A DNA stretch of 64,000 nucleotides from Microbacterium proteolyticum (GTDB lineage: Bacteria > Actinomycetota > Actinomycetes > Actinomycetales > Microbacteriaceae), in contig NZ_JAUSZZ010000001.1 in the NCBI RefSeq assembly GCF_030818075.1, positions 2,914,001-2,978,000 of the forward strand, in the 5' to 3' direction. Under the pieces are notes generated by a model. It was not told where the DNA came from. It did no database searches and was given only the letters and a program-made list of their open reading frames with translations. How positions within the stretch are numbered: position 1 is the first letter of the stretch; each line of letters begins with the position of its first letter. Position numbers and translations under genes: made by a program. Shown in pieces: positions 1 to 9,018 of the stretch.

Positions 1-72
1 TCGCGACGCCGCGCAGACGGCATCCGGTCGATGTCCGTCGATCTCTCAGACGGCTGACCTAAGGTCGGGTCC

Positions 73-1104
73 GTGCGTCGACTGCTCGGTTCCCTCGTCG
101 TGCTCGTCGTGGCGGCGGGTGCCGCCGTGCTGACGTGGCCCGCGGCGTTCGGCCTGGAACGCATGTTCCCTCTCGCGCAGATCATCTCGTTCCGCGCTCC
201 GCTCGCCGCCGTCCTGCTCGCCGCGACGCTGCTCATGCTGCTGTTCGCCCTGGTGCGTCCCCTCCGGGCGTTCGCGCTCGCGCTCGCCGTCATCCTGGGC
301 GTCTCCGGGGGTGTCAACGTCGCGATCCTGGCAGAGCGCGGACTCGGCTCCGAGGAGCTCCCCGCGAAGACTGAGACGAGCCTGCGCGTCATGACGTGGA
401 ACACCGCGGGCTCCGCGACATCGGCCGAATCCATCGCCCGGTTCGCCGTGGGGATGCAGGCCGACGTCGTCACCCTCCCCGAGACGACGATCGACACGGG
501 TGCCCAGGTGGCCGAGCTGATGCGCGACATGGGCCAGCCCATGTGGGCGCATCACGCCGAGTACGGCGAATACGGCATCACCGGATGGGATGCCACCTCG
601 ACCACCGTGCTGATCCGGCCCGAGCTCGGCGACTATTCCGTCATCCAGTCCTCGCTCGACGGCTCGAGCAACACCTCCACCGTGCCGAGCGCGGTCGCGA
701 TGCCGACGTCCGGCGACGGACCCATCATCGTCGCCGCGCACGCGGTCGCACCCCGCCAGGAGTACATGACCCAGTGGCGCAGCGACCTGCAATGGCTCGC
801 CGATCAGTGCGCGAGCGACAACGTCATCCTCGCCGGCGATTTCAACGCCACTCTCGATCACATGACGGGGATGGGTGTCGAGGGGGGCACCCTGGGGCGC
901 TGTCACGACACCGCCTCCGGGAGCGGCAACGGTGGCGTCGGCACCTGGCCCACCGATGCTCCCGCGATCCTCGGCGCGCCCATCGATCACGTGATGGCCA
1001 CGCCCGACTGGACGGTCTCCGGCTCCGTTGTGATGCGCTCGCTCGACGGCTCGGGCAGCGACCACCGCCCGATCGTGGTGCAGCTGGAACGCACCGCGGG
1101 CTGA
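73..1104 (+). CDS. Membrane-anchored endonuclease/exonuclease/phosphatase (EEP) family protein
   Basis: 343 aa. The first ~95 residues hold three hydrophobic segments with short loops, and the rest is a soluble EEP domain probably facing outside the cell. Visible EEP motifs in order are MTWNTAG (Asn), TLPETT (Glu), LAGDFNAT (Asp and Asn), APIDHVM and GSDHRPIVV (Asp-His pair near the C-terminus), so the metal-dependent phosphoesterase site looks complete. The substrate (nucleic acid, lipid or inositol phosphate) cannot be told from sequence. The GTG start is supported by TAAGGT at 60-65, seven nt upstream, which fits a leaderless promoter. The gene stands alone ahead of pepP. Confidence 0.85.
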   Translation: MRRLLGSLVVLVVAAGAAVLTWPAAFGLERMFPLAQIISFRAPLAAVLLAATLLMLLFALVRPLRAFALALAVILGVSGGVNVAILAERGLGSEELPAKTETSLRVMTWNTAGSATSAESIARFAVGMQADVVTLPETTIDTGAQVAELMRDMGQPMWAHHAEYGEYGITGWDATSTTVLIRPELGDYSVIQSSLDGSSNTSTVPSAVAMPTSGDGPIIVAAHAVAPRQEYMTQWRSDLQWLADQCASDNVILAGDFNATLDHMTGMGVEGGTLGRCHDTASGSGNGGVGTWPTDAPAILGAPIDHVMATPDWTVSGSVVMRSLDGSGSDHRPIVVQLERTAG

Positions 1105-1187
1105 GCAGCTTCGGCGAACGGACGGGGCGGCGTGGCCACCGGCCCGGCATCCGCGCGCCGAAGACGAACCGGTGCGAGACTGGAACG

Positions 1188-2639
1188 ATGGACGCCCCCT
1201 CGACCAGCGACACGACCGCGCCGACCGCCGAGCCTCAGGCCGGGCCCACCGAGACCGACGAAGCACCCCCGATCGACGCGCCCAGCAATCGCAAGACGCC
1301 GTTCCCCCGCGGCTTCCTCGACACGATCTCGACCGGATGGGCCGAGCACCCCGCCGATCTCCCCGAGCCGCGAGAGCAGGCCGCGTGGGCCGCACGCCGC
1401 CGCGAGCGCGTGTCGGAGGCATTTCCCGGTCAGCGCATCGTCGTCCCCGCGGGCGGCTTGAAGCAGCGCAGCAACGACACCGACTACCCCTTCCGGGCCC
1501 ACTCCGCGTTCTCGCACCTGACGGGCTGGGGCAGCGACGCGGAGCCCGACGCGGTGCTCGTCTTCGAACCCCGCGACGAGGGTCACGAGGCCGTGCTGTA
1601 CTTCCGCGAGCGCGCCGACCGCACCACGGCGGAGTTCTATTCGGATGCGACGATCGGCGAGTTCTGGATCGGTCCCCGCCCCGCCCTCGACGGGGTCGCC
1701 GCGGATCTGGGCCTGGCCACCGCGCACCTCGACGACTACGCCGAGGGGGAGGACGACCGCACGGTCGGCGACGACGACGAGATCACCCGCTTCGTCTCCG
1801 AGCTGCGTCTGGTGAAAGACGAGTACGAGCTGGCGCAGCTGGCCCTCGCCGTCGAGGTCACCGGTCGCGGTTTCGACGACATCGTCGCCGAGCTGCCCCG
1901 CATCATCGAGCACCCGCGGGGCGAGCGTGTGGTGGAGGGCGTGTTCCACCAGCGTGCCCGCTCCGACGGCAACACCGTCGGCTACGACACGATCGCCGCT
2001 TCCGGTCCGCACGCCTGCTACCTGCACTGGACACGCAACGACGGCGCCGTGAAGCCCGGCGACCTGATCCTGGTCGACGCCGGCGTGGAGGTCGACAGCC
2101 TCTACACCGCCGACATCACCCGCACCCTCCCCGTCTCGGGCACGTTCACCGACATCCAGCGCCGCATCTACGAGACGGTGCGCGAGGCCGCCGACGCGTC
2201 CTTCGCGGCTGCGAAGGTCGGCGTGCCGTTCCGTCGGCTGCACGAGGCCGCGATGGAGGTCATCGCCGCGCGCGTGGCCGAGTGGGGTCTGCTGCCCGTG
2301 ACCGCCGAAGAGGCTCTGGATGCCGACGCCGGCGGCCAGCACCGTCGCTACATGGTCCACGGCACCAGTCATCACCTCGGCATCGACGTGCACGACTGCG
2401 CACAGGCACGTCGCGACATGTACTACGACGGGCTTCTCGAGCCCGGCATGGTCTTCACGATCGAGCCCGGCCTGTACTTCCAGATCGACGATCTGACCGT
2501 GCCCGAGGAGTACCGCGGCATCGGCGCACGCATCGAAGACGACATCGTCATGACGGCCGACGGCCCCGTCAACCTCTCGGCCGGCATCCCGCGCACCGCC
2601 GACGAGGTCGAGGAGTGGATCGCCCGCCTGTCGCGATGA
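1188..2639 (+). CDS. pepP: Xaa-Pro aminopeptidase (aminopeptidase P, M24B)
   Basis: 483 aa cytoplasmic metallopeptidase that removes an N-terminal residue preceding proline. A disordered acidic N-terminus (~45 aa) is followed by an AMP_N domain (about 60-200) and the pita-bread domain. The five metal ligands are visible: two Asp in VDAGVEVDSLYTADITRT, His in HGTSHHLGIDVHD, Glu in FTIEPGLYFQ and Glu in GARIEDDIV. The ATG at 1188 gives the usual family length; the reading frame stays open upstream but without family similarity. The next gene starts in an ATGA overlap, so the two are translationally coupled. Confidence 0.93.
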   Translation: MDAPSTSDTTAPTAEPQAGPTETDEAPPIDAPSNRKTPFPRGFLDTISTGWAEHPADLPEPREQAAWAARRRERVSEAFPGQRIVVPAGGLKQRSNDTDYPFRAHSAFSHLTGWGSDAEPDAVLVFEPRDEGHEAVLYFRERADRTTAEFYSDATIGEFWIGPRPALDGVAADLGLATAHLDDYAEGEDDRTVGDDDEITRFVSELRLVKDEYELAQLALAVEVTGRGFDDIVAELPRIIEHPRGERVVEGVFHQRARSDGNTVGYDTIAASGPHACYLHWTRNDGAVKPGDLILVDAGVEVDSLYTADITRTLPVSGTFTDIQRRIYETVREAADASFAAAKVGVPFRRLHEAAMEVIAARVAEWGLLPVTAEEALDADAGGQHRRYMVHGTSHHLGIDVHDCAQARRDMYYDGLLEPGMVFTIEPGLYFQIDDLTVPEEYRGIGARIEDDIVMTADGPVNLSAGIPRTADEVEEWIARLSR

Positions 2640-4417
2640 CCTTCACCCCGGCGGCATCCTTCACCACCCGTCCGACCCTTCGGGGCACGTTCGGCATGTC
2701 GGCGTCGACGCACTGGACGGCCACCGCCACGGCGCAGGCGGTGCTCGAGCGCGGCGGGAACGCGTTCGATGCCGCCGTCGCCGGTGCGTTCGTGCTGCAC
2801 GTGGCCGAACCGCACCTGAACGGCCCCGGCGGCGACCTCGTGGCGTTGATCCGGCCGACCGGGTGCGAGCGCCCCGTGGTGCTGATGGGGCAGGGGCCGG
2901 CGCCGGCGGGCGCGAGCATCGATCACTTCCGTTCGCGCGGCCTCGACCTCGTGCCCGGCGCGGGAGGGCTGGCGGCCGCCGTTCCCGGGGCGGTCGACGC
3001 CTGGCTGCTGCTTCTGCGCGATCACGGCACCTGGCATCTCGCCGACGTGCTGGCCTACGCCATCGACTACGCCCGCGACGGTCATCCCCTCGTCGCGGGG
3101 GCCGCGGCGACGATCGCGCGGGTCGCCGACCTGTTCCGCGCGCACTGGCCCACGTCGGCCGAGCAATGGATGCCGACCGGCACCCCGCCCGCGCCCGACA
3201 CGCTCGTGCGCAATCCGGCCTGGGCCGACGTGCTCGACGGCCTCGTCAGCGCGGGAGCGCCCGACGCCAGCCGCGAGGCTCGCATCGACGCGGCACGCGA
3301 GCGCTGGATGACCCACGTGCTGCTCGAGGCGGCGTCCTTCCTCCGGCACCCTCACCGTCACGCCGACGGGAATGATCACGAGGGAGTCCTGGATACCGAC
3401 GACCTGGCGTCGTGGCGAGCGGGCTACGAACCGGCCGAGGCGGTGTCGTTTCGAGGCTGGGACGTCTTCAAGGCCGGCACGTGGTCGCAGGGTCCGGCCC
3501 TGCTGCAGACCCTGCGCCTGATCGAGGACGCCGACGACGCCGGTCTCGATCCCGCGACGGCCGAGGGCGCCCACCTCCTCCTCGAGGCGCAGAAACTCGC
3601 CTACGCCGATCGCGACGCGTGGTTCGGCGACAGCGACGGAGCCGTCACCGCCGCCGCGCTGCTCGCCGACGACTACATCGCCGAACGCCGCGCGCTGATC
3701 GGACCCGCCGCCTCGCCGCATCTACGCCCCGGCTCACCGGACGGACGCCCGCCGCTCCTTCCGCCCCTGCGTACGGACGCGGCCGTGGCCGACGGGTCCA
3801 CCGGCGAGCCCACGGTCGACCGCTCGGGACAGACGCGCGGCGACACCTGCCACATCGACGTGATCGACAGGTGGGGCAATGCGATCTCGGCGACGCCGTC
3901 CGGCGGATGGCTCCAGTCGTCACCGACGGTGCCTTCGCTCGGTTTCTGCCTCGGCACGCGCCTGCAGGCGACGTGGCTGATCCCGGGCCACCCGGCATCC
4001 CTCGCCCCCGGGCGGCGTCCGCGCACGACCCTGACACCGACCCTGCTCACGCGCGAGACGGAACTGATCGCGATCGGCTCCCCCGGCGGCGATCAGCAGG
4101 ATCAGTGGCAGCTGCCCGTGATCCTGCGCATTCTCGTCGGCGGCTACTCCGGCCAGCAGGCGATCGATGCCCCGTCACTGAGCACGACCGCCGTCATCGA
4201 CTCGTTCTGGCCGCGGACCTGGTCCCCGGCGGGCGTCACCGTGGAGGACCGCCTCGACGCCCGTGTCGTCGCGGCGCTGGAAGCGCGCGGTCACCGCGTG
4301 CGCCGCACGGGTGACTGGTCGCTCGGACGCGTCACCGCCGTGGGTCGCGACGCGGACGGCATTCTGTGGGCCGCCGCCAACCCGCGCGGGGCGCAGGGGT
4401 ACGCCGCCGGACGCTGA
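2636..4417 (+). CDS. Gamma-glutamyltransferase-like Ntn hydrolase
   Basis: 593 aa. GGT-family proproteins self-cleave before a Thr that becomes the nucleophile; here GDTCHIDVIDRWGNAIS provides that Thr, about two thirds along. The N-terminal half has the family run GGNAFDAAVAGAFVLHVAEPHLNGPGGD, and the small-subunit half has TPSGGW and the GSPGGDQQ oxyanion-type segment. There is no signal peptide, so it is probably cytoplasmic. That favours the subgroup acting on non-glutathione substrates over classical periplasmic GGT. It overlaps pepP by four bases (ATGA), suggesting joint peptide or gamma-glutamyl turnover. Substrate uncertain. Confidence 0.85.
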   Translation: MTFTPAASFTTRPTLRGTFGMSASTHWTATATAQAVLERGGNAFDAAVAGAFVLHVAEPHLNGPGGDLVALIRPTGCERPVVLMGQGPAPAGASIDHFRSRGLDLVPGAGGLAAAVPGAVDAWLLLLRDHGTWHLADVLAYAIDYARDGHPLVAGAAATIARVADLFRAHWPTSAEQWMPTGTPPAPDTLVRNPAWADVLDGLVSAGAPDASREARIDAARERWMTHVLLEAASFLRHPHRHADGNDHEGVLDTDDLASWRAGYEPAEAVSFRGWDVFKAGTWSQGPALLQTLRLIEDADDAGLDPATAEGAHLLLEAQKLAYADRDAWFGDSDGAVTAAALLADDYIAERRALIGPAASPHLRPGSPDGRPPLLPPLRTDAAVADGSTGEPTVDRSGQTRGDTCHIDVIDRWGNAISATPSGGWLQSSPTVPSLGFCLGTRLQATWLIPGHPASLAPGRRPRTTLTPTLLTRETELIAIGSPGGDQQDQWQLPVILRILVGGYSGQQAIDAPSLSTTAVIDSFWPRTWSPAGVTVEDRLDARVVAALEARGHRVRRTGDWSLGRVTAVGRDADGILWAAANPRGAQGYAAGR

Positions 4418-4512
4418 CGGCACCAGGGCGCGTGGGTGAGCGAGGGGGTGAACTTCCCGCCTTATCCACAGGCCGGAAACGGACGGGGGCGTCGTTTCAC
4501 TAGCATCCCGGC

Positions 4513-4860
4513 ATGTCGTTTTCCGTCCAGCCCTCCGAGGTCATCGGGATCGCCGACCGGGTCCGTCGTGCTCTCGATGACACCCTCGACCGAGCGAACG
4601 CGCTGCGCGACGCGGTCGGTTCAGTGAGCGACGCGCTCGCCGATCTCAAACCCGCGCACGCGGCGTTCGAAGAGATCGCCCGCCCTCGCGTCGAACTCTC
4701 GCGGGGGATCGTCTCGCGTGGCCGCGCAGTGGTGGCGACCCTTCGAGAGATCGTCCTCACCTACGTCGCGGCGGATGACGAGATGGCCTCGTCGACGTCT
4801 CGCACGGACGCCGAGACGGGGCTCTTCGACCCGATGAGGTTCAGCGGGGAGCGCCGATGA
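4513..4860 (+). CDS. Small helical protein, probable WXG100-like partner
   Basis: 115 aa, almost entirely predicted helix with heptad-like spacing (VIGIADRVRRALDDTLDRAN, then a second helix around FEEIARPRVELSRGI). It has no signal peptide and no Cys. Size, helical hairpin layout and position directly before a large protein with its own helical N-terminus resemble WXG100/ESX-type partner proteins, although no WXG tripeptide is present. TAGCAT at 4501-4506 lies six nt before the ATG, so the message is likely leaderless. It overlaps the hydrolase gene by ATGA. Function is inferred from context only. Confidence 0.65.
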   Translation: MSFSVQPSEVIGIADRVRRALDDTLDRANALRDAVGSVSDALADLKPAHAAFEEIARPRVELSRGIVSRGRAVVATLREIVLTYVAADDEMASSTSRTDAETGLFDPMRFSGERR

Positions 4861-6581
4861 CTCCTTCCTTGGACGACATCCCCGCCTGCCCTGCCGACCC
4901 GGAGGGCCTGCGTCGGCTCGGTGCCGCCATCGAAGCGGCAGGCTCCGGGACCCGAGAAGCGACGGAGCATGTTCTGTTCAGCTGGGGACTGCTACCGGGG
5001 GTCTATCAGGCTCCTGAGGCCTCCGAACTGCAGCAGGCCATGCGCCTTTTGAATCCCGCCGCGGCGGAGATCGACACAGGCCTCCGCGCCGCTCGAACCG
5101 CCATCGAGACGCTCGCCGACGAACTCGAAGCCGTCAACCGCCGCCGCGCCGCTCTCATCGAGGAAGTACGGAACAGCTCCGCCGTCCAGGCCCTGAACTT
5201 CCCCGACCCTGCCGACGCCGCCGGCCAGCGCTTTCGCGACGCCGCACTCGCCGAACGGGAGGCCGCCTTCCGGCGGGACTGCGCCGCGCTCATCGACGGA
5301 TGGGATGCCGCGGCACTCGCGTGCGCCGCGGCGCTGCGAGCGATTCCCGATGTGTCGTGGACGCTCTCCCACGATCTCCCTGTCGACGCCGCTCTGCTCG
5401 CGGCACCATCGACCTCGATCCTGGATGAGGCGGCGCTGTCACTGCTCCAGCGCTTGGCGCAAGACGGCGGAGCGGACGCAGCGAGTCTGCTCGCGGAGCA
5501 CCCCGAGTGGGCCGCCACGATCCGCCAGGGGCGACCCGAGGCCGTGGCGGAGTGGTGGGCGAGCCTCCCGCCCGGGGTCGTGACCACACTGGTCACCGGC
5601 GTACCGGCCCTGATCGGCAACCTCGACGGTGTCGCTCTCGCCGACCGCGTCGCCGCGAATCGTGCTCGTGCTGCTGCGCATCTGACGGAATTGTTGCGTC
5701 AACGCGAGGAGGCGCTCCTGCAAGGTCGTCAGCCCGTCCTTCGTTCCGATCCAGACCTGTACGGCGTGGCCAACCGTCTCGCAGCGCTCGACAGGGAGAT
5801 CGCATACTTCCGGGCGGTCAATGATGGAAGCAAGCATCTGTATGCGTGGGACCCGGGCCACGGCTCGCTCATCGAGATGTCCGGCGATCCCTCCACCGCG
5901 AAGTCCGCGCTCTTCGTCGTCCCCGGAACGAATACGACAGCCGACTCGTTCTACGGCGACGACCCCGTCACGGGCTTCGCCGACTGGCAGACGAAGGGCG
6001 GACGCGCCAGTGTAGTTGCCTTCACGGTTATGACGGGACCGATGCCTCAACTCGACGAGATCCCGATCGGCGGCGGCCCACAGTGGAACGGCTACGCAGA
6101 GGCACGGGCGCCGGAGTACGCCGATTTCGTCCGCGGCGTGAAGGCCGCGCAACCCGACCTATGGACGCTGAGCTACGAGCATTCTTATGGAGGCGGTGTC
6201 GGCAGCGCCGCCGAGGCTTACGGCGGCAGGGTGAACTCACGCTTCCTCGCCGCTTCCGTCGGGGCCGTCGATGGGTACAGCCCGTCGCCCGAGACGACTT
6301 ACTACGCCGCCCAGGGCCCGGACGATATAAATCGCTACTACGCAGGGCGCCAACTAGGTCCACTCGGCTTCGGAGTCGGCCCTGAGTCGATCGACGGCAT
6401 CGAGATCGTTGATTCGGGGCTGCCGGGCATGAACCCGGCGAAGCTCGCCTTGGGAGTTCCTCTCGTCGTCGCCGACAGCGTCTCCCATCACAACGCCCTC
6501 ATGAGCGATGACGAGAGGGTGAACGGCACAGTGTTGAATGCGGTGAACCAAATTCTGAACAAGGCGAGGGCTGGGCGATGA
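4857..6581 (+). CDS. Alpha/beta hydrolase (DUF1023-like) with WXG-like helical N-terminus
   Basis: 574 aa. Residues ~1-320 are helical, including a long coiled stretch about 60-110, with no signal peptide. Residues ~330-574 form an alpha/beta hydrolase of the DUF1023 type found with WXG100 proteins. A strand and loop (ALFVVPGTNTTADSFYGDD) precede a nucleophile elbow YEHSYGGGVGS with Ser about residue 443. The C-terminal IVDSGLPG and SHHNALM segments probably supply Asp and His. Substrate unknown; lipid or ester bonds are plausible. It is coupled to the upstream helical gene and the downstream lipoprotein by ATGA overlaps. From about 5,700 on, codon use becomes less GC-biased than in neighbouring genes. 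I infer a secreted effector, possibly a lipase-like toxin. Confidence 0.75.
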   Translation: MTPSLDDIPACPADPEGLRRLGAAIEAAGSGTREATEHVLFSWGLLPGVYQAPEASELQQAMRLLNPAAAEIDTGLRAARTAIETLADELEAVNRRRAALIEEVRNSSAVQALNFPDPADAAGQRFRDAALAEREAAFRRDCAALIDGWDAAALACAAALRAIPDVSWTLSHDLPVDAALLAAPSTSILDEAALSLLQRLAQDGGADAASLLAEHPEWAATIRQGRPEAVAEWWASLPPGVVTTLVTGVPALIGNLDGVALADRVAANRARAAAHLTELLRQREEALLQGRQPVLRSDPDLYGVANRLAALDREIAYFRAVNDGSKHLYAWDPGHGSLIEMSGDPSTAKSALFVVPGTNTTADSFYGDDPVTGFADWQTKGGRASVVAFTVMTGPMPQLDEIPIGGGPQWNGYAEARAPEYADFVRGVKAAQPDLWTLSYEHSYGGGVGSAAEAYGGRVNSRFLAASVGAVDGYSPSPETTYYAAQGPDDINRYYAGRQLGPLGFGVGPESIDGIEIVDSGLPGMNPAKLALGVPLVVADSVSHHNALMSDDERVNGTVLNAVNQILNKARAGR

Positions 6582-7135
6582 GGCTCAAAGCAGCTATCGG
6601 CATCTCTGTTTTTTTGTCTATCACTCTTGGAGGTTGCGCCATGCAGACGACCACATACGAAGAGGTCCGCGAAGAAACGCTCGACGTTCTGCAGGAGCTG
6701 ACCGATCTCGTTCCCAACGTCGAGGACGTCCTCGTGACGCCCGAGTTCGATCCATATCCCTGCGGTCAAGACCTCGCGTTGCAGGGAGGCAAGGGTGCGT
6801 TCTTCACCGGGCAGTGGGCGGTGTTCGTACGAGACGACTTCGACATCCCCCAATTCATCAGTGACGTGCCCAGGCAACTCGGCGACGACTGGCGCATCGA
6901 AGAACTCGGCATTCCTGTCAACTTCGCCGAGGTGTACCTCGTTCGCAACGACCCGAGGATGACTCTCAAGATCGAAGAAGCAACAATCGACGGTCGTCCA
7001 GCTATCGACCTTCTCGCCGTCTCGCGCTGCGGCGCGGTGGCCAAGCAGGATGGCGAAGCTTCATTCCCCCCGCCTACCCCGCGCATTGGTCCTGAGGTCG
7101 AGCAAACTGCCGCGGCGGCGGGGCCACCAGCGTAG
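6578..7135 (+). CDS. Lipoprotein, candidate immunity protein (copy 1)
   Basis: 185 aa. The N-terminus is a type II signal peptide with lipobox LGGC (Cys about residue 20), so the mature protein is predicted to sit on the outer face of the membrane. The body is acidic and carries the segment GAFFTGQWAVFV, two further Cys (PYPC and SRCG) that may pair, and a Pro/Ala-rich tail. It overlaps the hydrolase by ATGA. A homologous lipoprotein lies at 7640-8155 behind a broken hydrolase copy, so the lipoprotein tracks the hydrolase C-terminus. I infer an inhibitor of the hydrolase; no known family is recognised. Confidence 0.7.
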   Translation: MRLKAAIGISVFLSITLGGCAMQTTTYEEVREETLDVLQELTDLVPNVEDVLVTPEFDPYPCGQDLALQGGKGAFFTGQWAVFVRDDFDIPQFISDVPRQLGDDWRIEELGIPVNFAEVYLVRNDPRMTLKIEEATIDGRPAIDLLAVSRCGAVAKQDGEASFPPPTPRIGPEVEQTAAAAGPPA

Positions 7136-7221
7136 CCATCGTCCATCTGGCGCAACCCCGCTCTCTTCGCGCGACGACCGAACGCGTGTCAGCGAAGTCC
7201 CGGCGCAACGACAAGCCCCTA

Positions 7222-7643
7222 CTGAAGCCGTGCAACTTGGCCCACAAACACTCAGACGCAGGCGCTGTAGATAGCGCTGTCGAAGCATACGTCGGCACAG
7301 TGGACGCTCGATTCATGGCGCCAACGGTTCCGCCGTCGGTCCGTACACGCCCTCCCCGGAGACGATCTACCACTCCGCCCAGAGTTCCGATGACATCAAC
7401 CGCTACTACGCCGGAAGTCGCATCGGCTATCTGGGGTTCGACGTTCCGCCGGAAAGCTTCCCCGGTGTTCATATTGTGGATACCGGCCTTCCCGGCTTCG
7501 ATCCTTTCAAGGTGGCCGTCGGTGCGCCCTTCATTCTGAAAGACAGCATCGACCACCACAACGCGTTGATGAGCGCTGACGAGAGCGTCAACGGGCCGGT
7601 GCTCTCCGAAGTTCAGAAGGCCCTCAGGGAGCGTGGACATTGA
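7222..7643 (+). pseudogene. Frameshifted C-terminal fragment of a second alpha/beta hydrolase
   Basis: This stretch matches roughly the last 135 residues of the 4857-6581 protein. The segment LAHKHSDAGAVDSAVEAY corresponds to LSYEHSYGGGVGSAAEAY and runs in the frame of base 7261. After about 7320 the match continues one frame over with DDINRYYAGSRIGYLGFDV and HHNALMSADESVNG. One missing base in GGCGCC near 7318-7321 (intact form probably GGCGGCC) explains the shift. The N-terminal helical region and the strand before the nucleophile elbow are absent. Its stop overlaps the next lipoprotein start (TTGA), just as in the intact pair. It may be a dead duplicate or a donor cassette. Confidence 0.8.
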
Positions 7644-8155
7644 AGATACGGCTAGCGTGCGCCGCACTCATAGCAGTCATGACCTTGGGGATTGGAGGAT
7701 GCACGGTGCAGGCACCCACGTACGAAGTCGTCAGGGAGGAAGTCATCCAGTCGCTGGACGACATCGTCGCAACCGTGCCGGAACCGAAGGAGGTGGTACG
7801 CGAACCCGAGGACGAGCCCTTCTCGTGCAGCAACCCCCTCTTACTTTCGAAAAGAAAGGGCGCGTTCTTCACGGGGCAATGGGCCGTGTACGTTCCTGAG
7901 GACTTCGATATTCGTGCATACGTGACTTCACTCCCCGGTCGACTGGGAGCAGGGTGGGAGGAGCGGAAGTCCAGCATCGAGGTCTCGTTCGCGAACGTGG
8001 ATCTCGTTCGAGAAGAGCCGAGACTCACTGTGAGCGTGCAGGAGACTGAAATCAACGGGCGCAGAGCTTTGGACCTCATTGCCATCTCCCGCTGCGGCGT
8101 CCTCCCAGAGGATGAACCTGAGCCCGTGGGGCCGAGGGGCGTTCGGAAAGAGTGA
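7640..8155 (+). CDS. Lipoprotein, candidate immunity protein (copy 2)
   Basis: 171 aa, clearly homologous to the 6578-7135 protein. It shares a lipobox (IGGC, Cys about residue 21), TYEVVREEV after the Cys, GAFFTGQWAVYV in the middle and AISRCG near the end. The two differ at most other positions, including the loop SNPLLLSKRKG. The TTG start lies in a TTGA overlap with the broken hydrolase fragment, mirroring the ATGA link of the first pair; the frame opens nowhere better. Predicted extracytoplasmic and membrane-anchored. Preserved intact although its linked hydrolase fragment is broken, which fits selection for protection. Confidence 0.7.
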   Translation: MKIRLACAALIAVMTLGIGGCTVQAPTYEVVREEVIQSLDDIVATVPEPKEVVREPEDEPFSCSNPLLLSKRKGAFFTGQWAVYVPEDFDIRAYVTSLPGRLGAGWEERKSSIEVSFANVDLVREEPRLTVSVQETEINGRRALDLIAISRCGVLPEDEPEPVGPRGVRKE

Positions 8156-8300
8156 GCAGATTGTGACGGCCGGACGCGGCACCACTCACCACCAGCCGGG
8201 CCCCACGACGAACACATTCGCCCTGCGCGCGCGTCGAGTCGCCCCGCGCTGCTCGGCCCTCCGCCTCAGCCTCCGACCAGCGACGGGCAGCACGGGCACA

Positions 8301-8969
8301 TCACACCCCGCGAACGAACTCCCCCACCACCGGCGCCAGACCCGCACCGATCTCGACAGCAGGACGACGGGCGCCCTTCACCTCGAAGGAGTGGTTCCCG
8401 CTGGCGATCCAGTGGACTCGCGCGTCCTGGCATGACGCGATCACCTCGTCGAACTGCGCGCGCGGGTCGATGAACGGGTCGTTCTCCCCCTCCACGAACA
8501 GCTGCGGCACCGCGATGCCCGGCAGATGCTCGCTCCGCGGCTTCTCGGGGCGTCCAGGCGGGTGCAGCGGGTAGCCGAGGTACACGAGGGCCGCAGGCGC
8601 GACGACCCCTTCGGCGCATGCCATGGATGCCATCCGCCCGCCGTACGACTTCCCCACCGCCGTCCAGGGCCCCGGCGCCGTCGCGCCCAGCCATGCCTCG
8701 ACGCCTCGCCACGTCGCCACGGCGTGGGCCGCGGGTCCCGGCATCCGTCGACCGGCCTCGACATACGGGAAGACGAAGCGCAGCACCGAGACCTCGTCTG
8801 CGCACAATGCGTCGGCGAGGCCCGCCAGGAACGGGTGGTCCATCCCGGCACCGGCCCCGTGGGCCAGAGCCACCGTCGCCCGCGCTGAGGCGGCGGGCGA
8901 CCACAGCCCCGACACCTCGGATGCGCCGGCAGGCAGCTCGACGGGAAGGCGAACCGGCGCGGCGCTCAC
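8301..8969 (-). CDS. Small alpha/beta hydrolase (Tex30/KANL3-like)
   Basis: 222 aa cytoplasmic protein. Motifs in order are ALAHGAGAGMDHPFL (oxyanion loop), GKSYGGRMASM (nucleophile Ser in the elbow), VEGENDPFID (acid) and SGNHSF (His). The family is widespread in Actinobacteria and its substrate is not established. GTG at 8969 is chosen because the frame upstream encodes only Arg/Pro-rich residues without family similarity. It stands alone: the 145 bases between it and the lipoprotein at 8155 contain no gene or strong hairpin that I can see. Confidence 0.8.
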   Translation of the reverse strand: MSAAPVRLPVELPAGASEVSGLWSPAASARATVALAHGAGAGMDHPFLAGLADALCADEVSVLRFVFPYVEAGRRMPGPAAHAVATWRGVEAWLGATAPGPWTAVGKSYGGRMASMACAEGVVAPAALVYLGYPLHPPGRPEKPRSEHLPGIAVPQLFVEGENDPFIDPRAQFDEVIASCQDARVHWIASGNHSFEVKGARRPAVEIGAGLAPVVGEFVRGV

Positions 8970-9018
8970 GCGCCCGTCCCCGTCGTCCGCGCGACGGCAA
9001 GACGCATCGGGTCGGTGG

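Noticed and set aside
1172..2635. Long Arg/Pro-rich frame upstream of the gamma-glutamyltransferase-like gene
   Set aside because: It overlaps pepP in another frame and is composed of high-GC shadow codons; homology starts at 2636.
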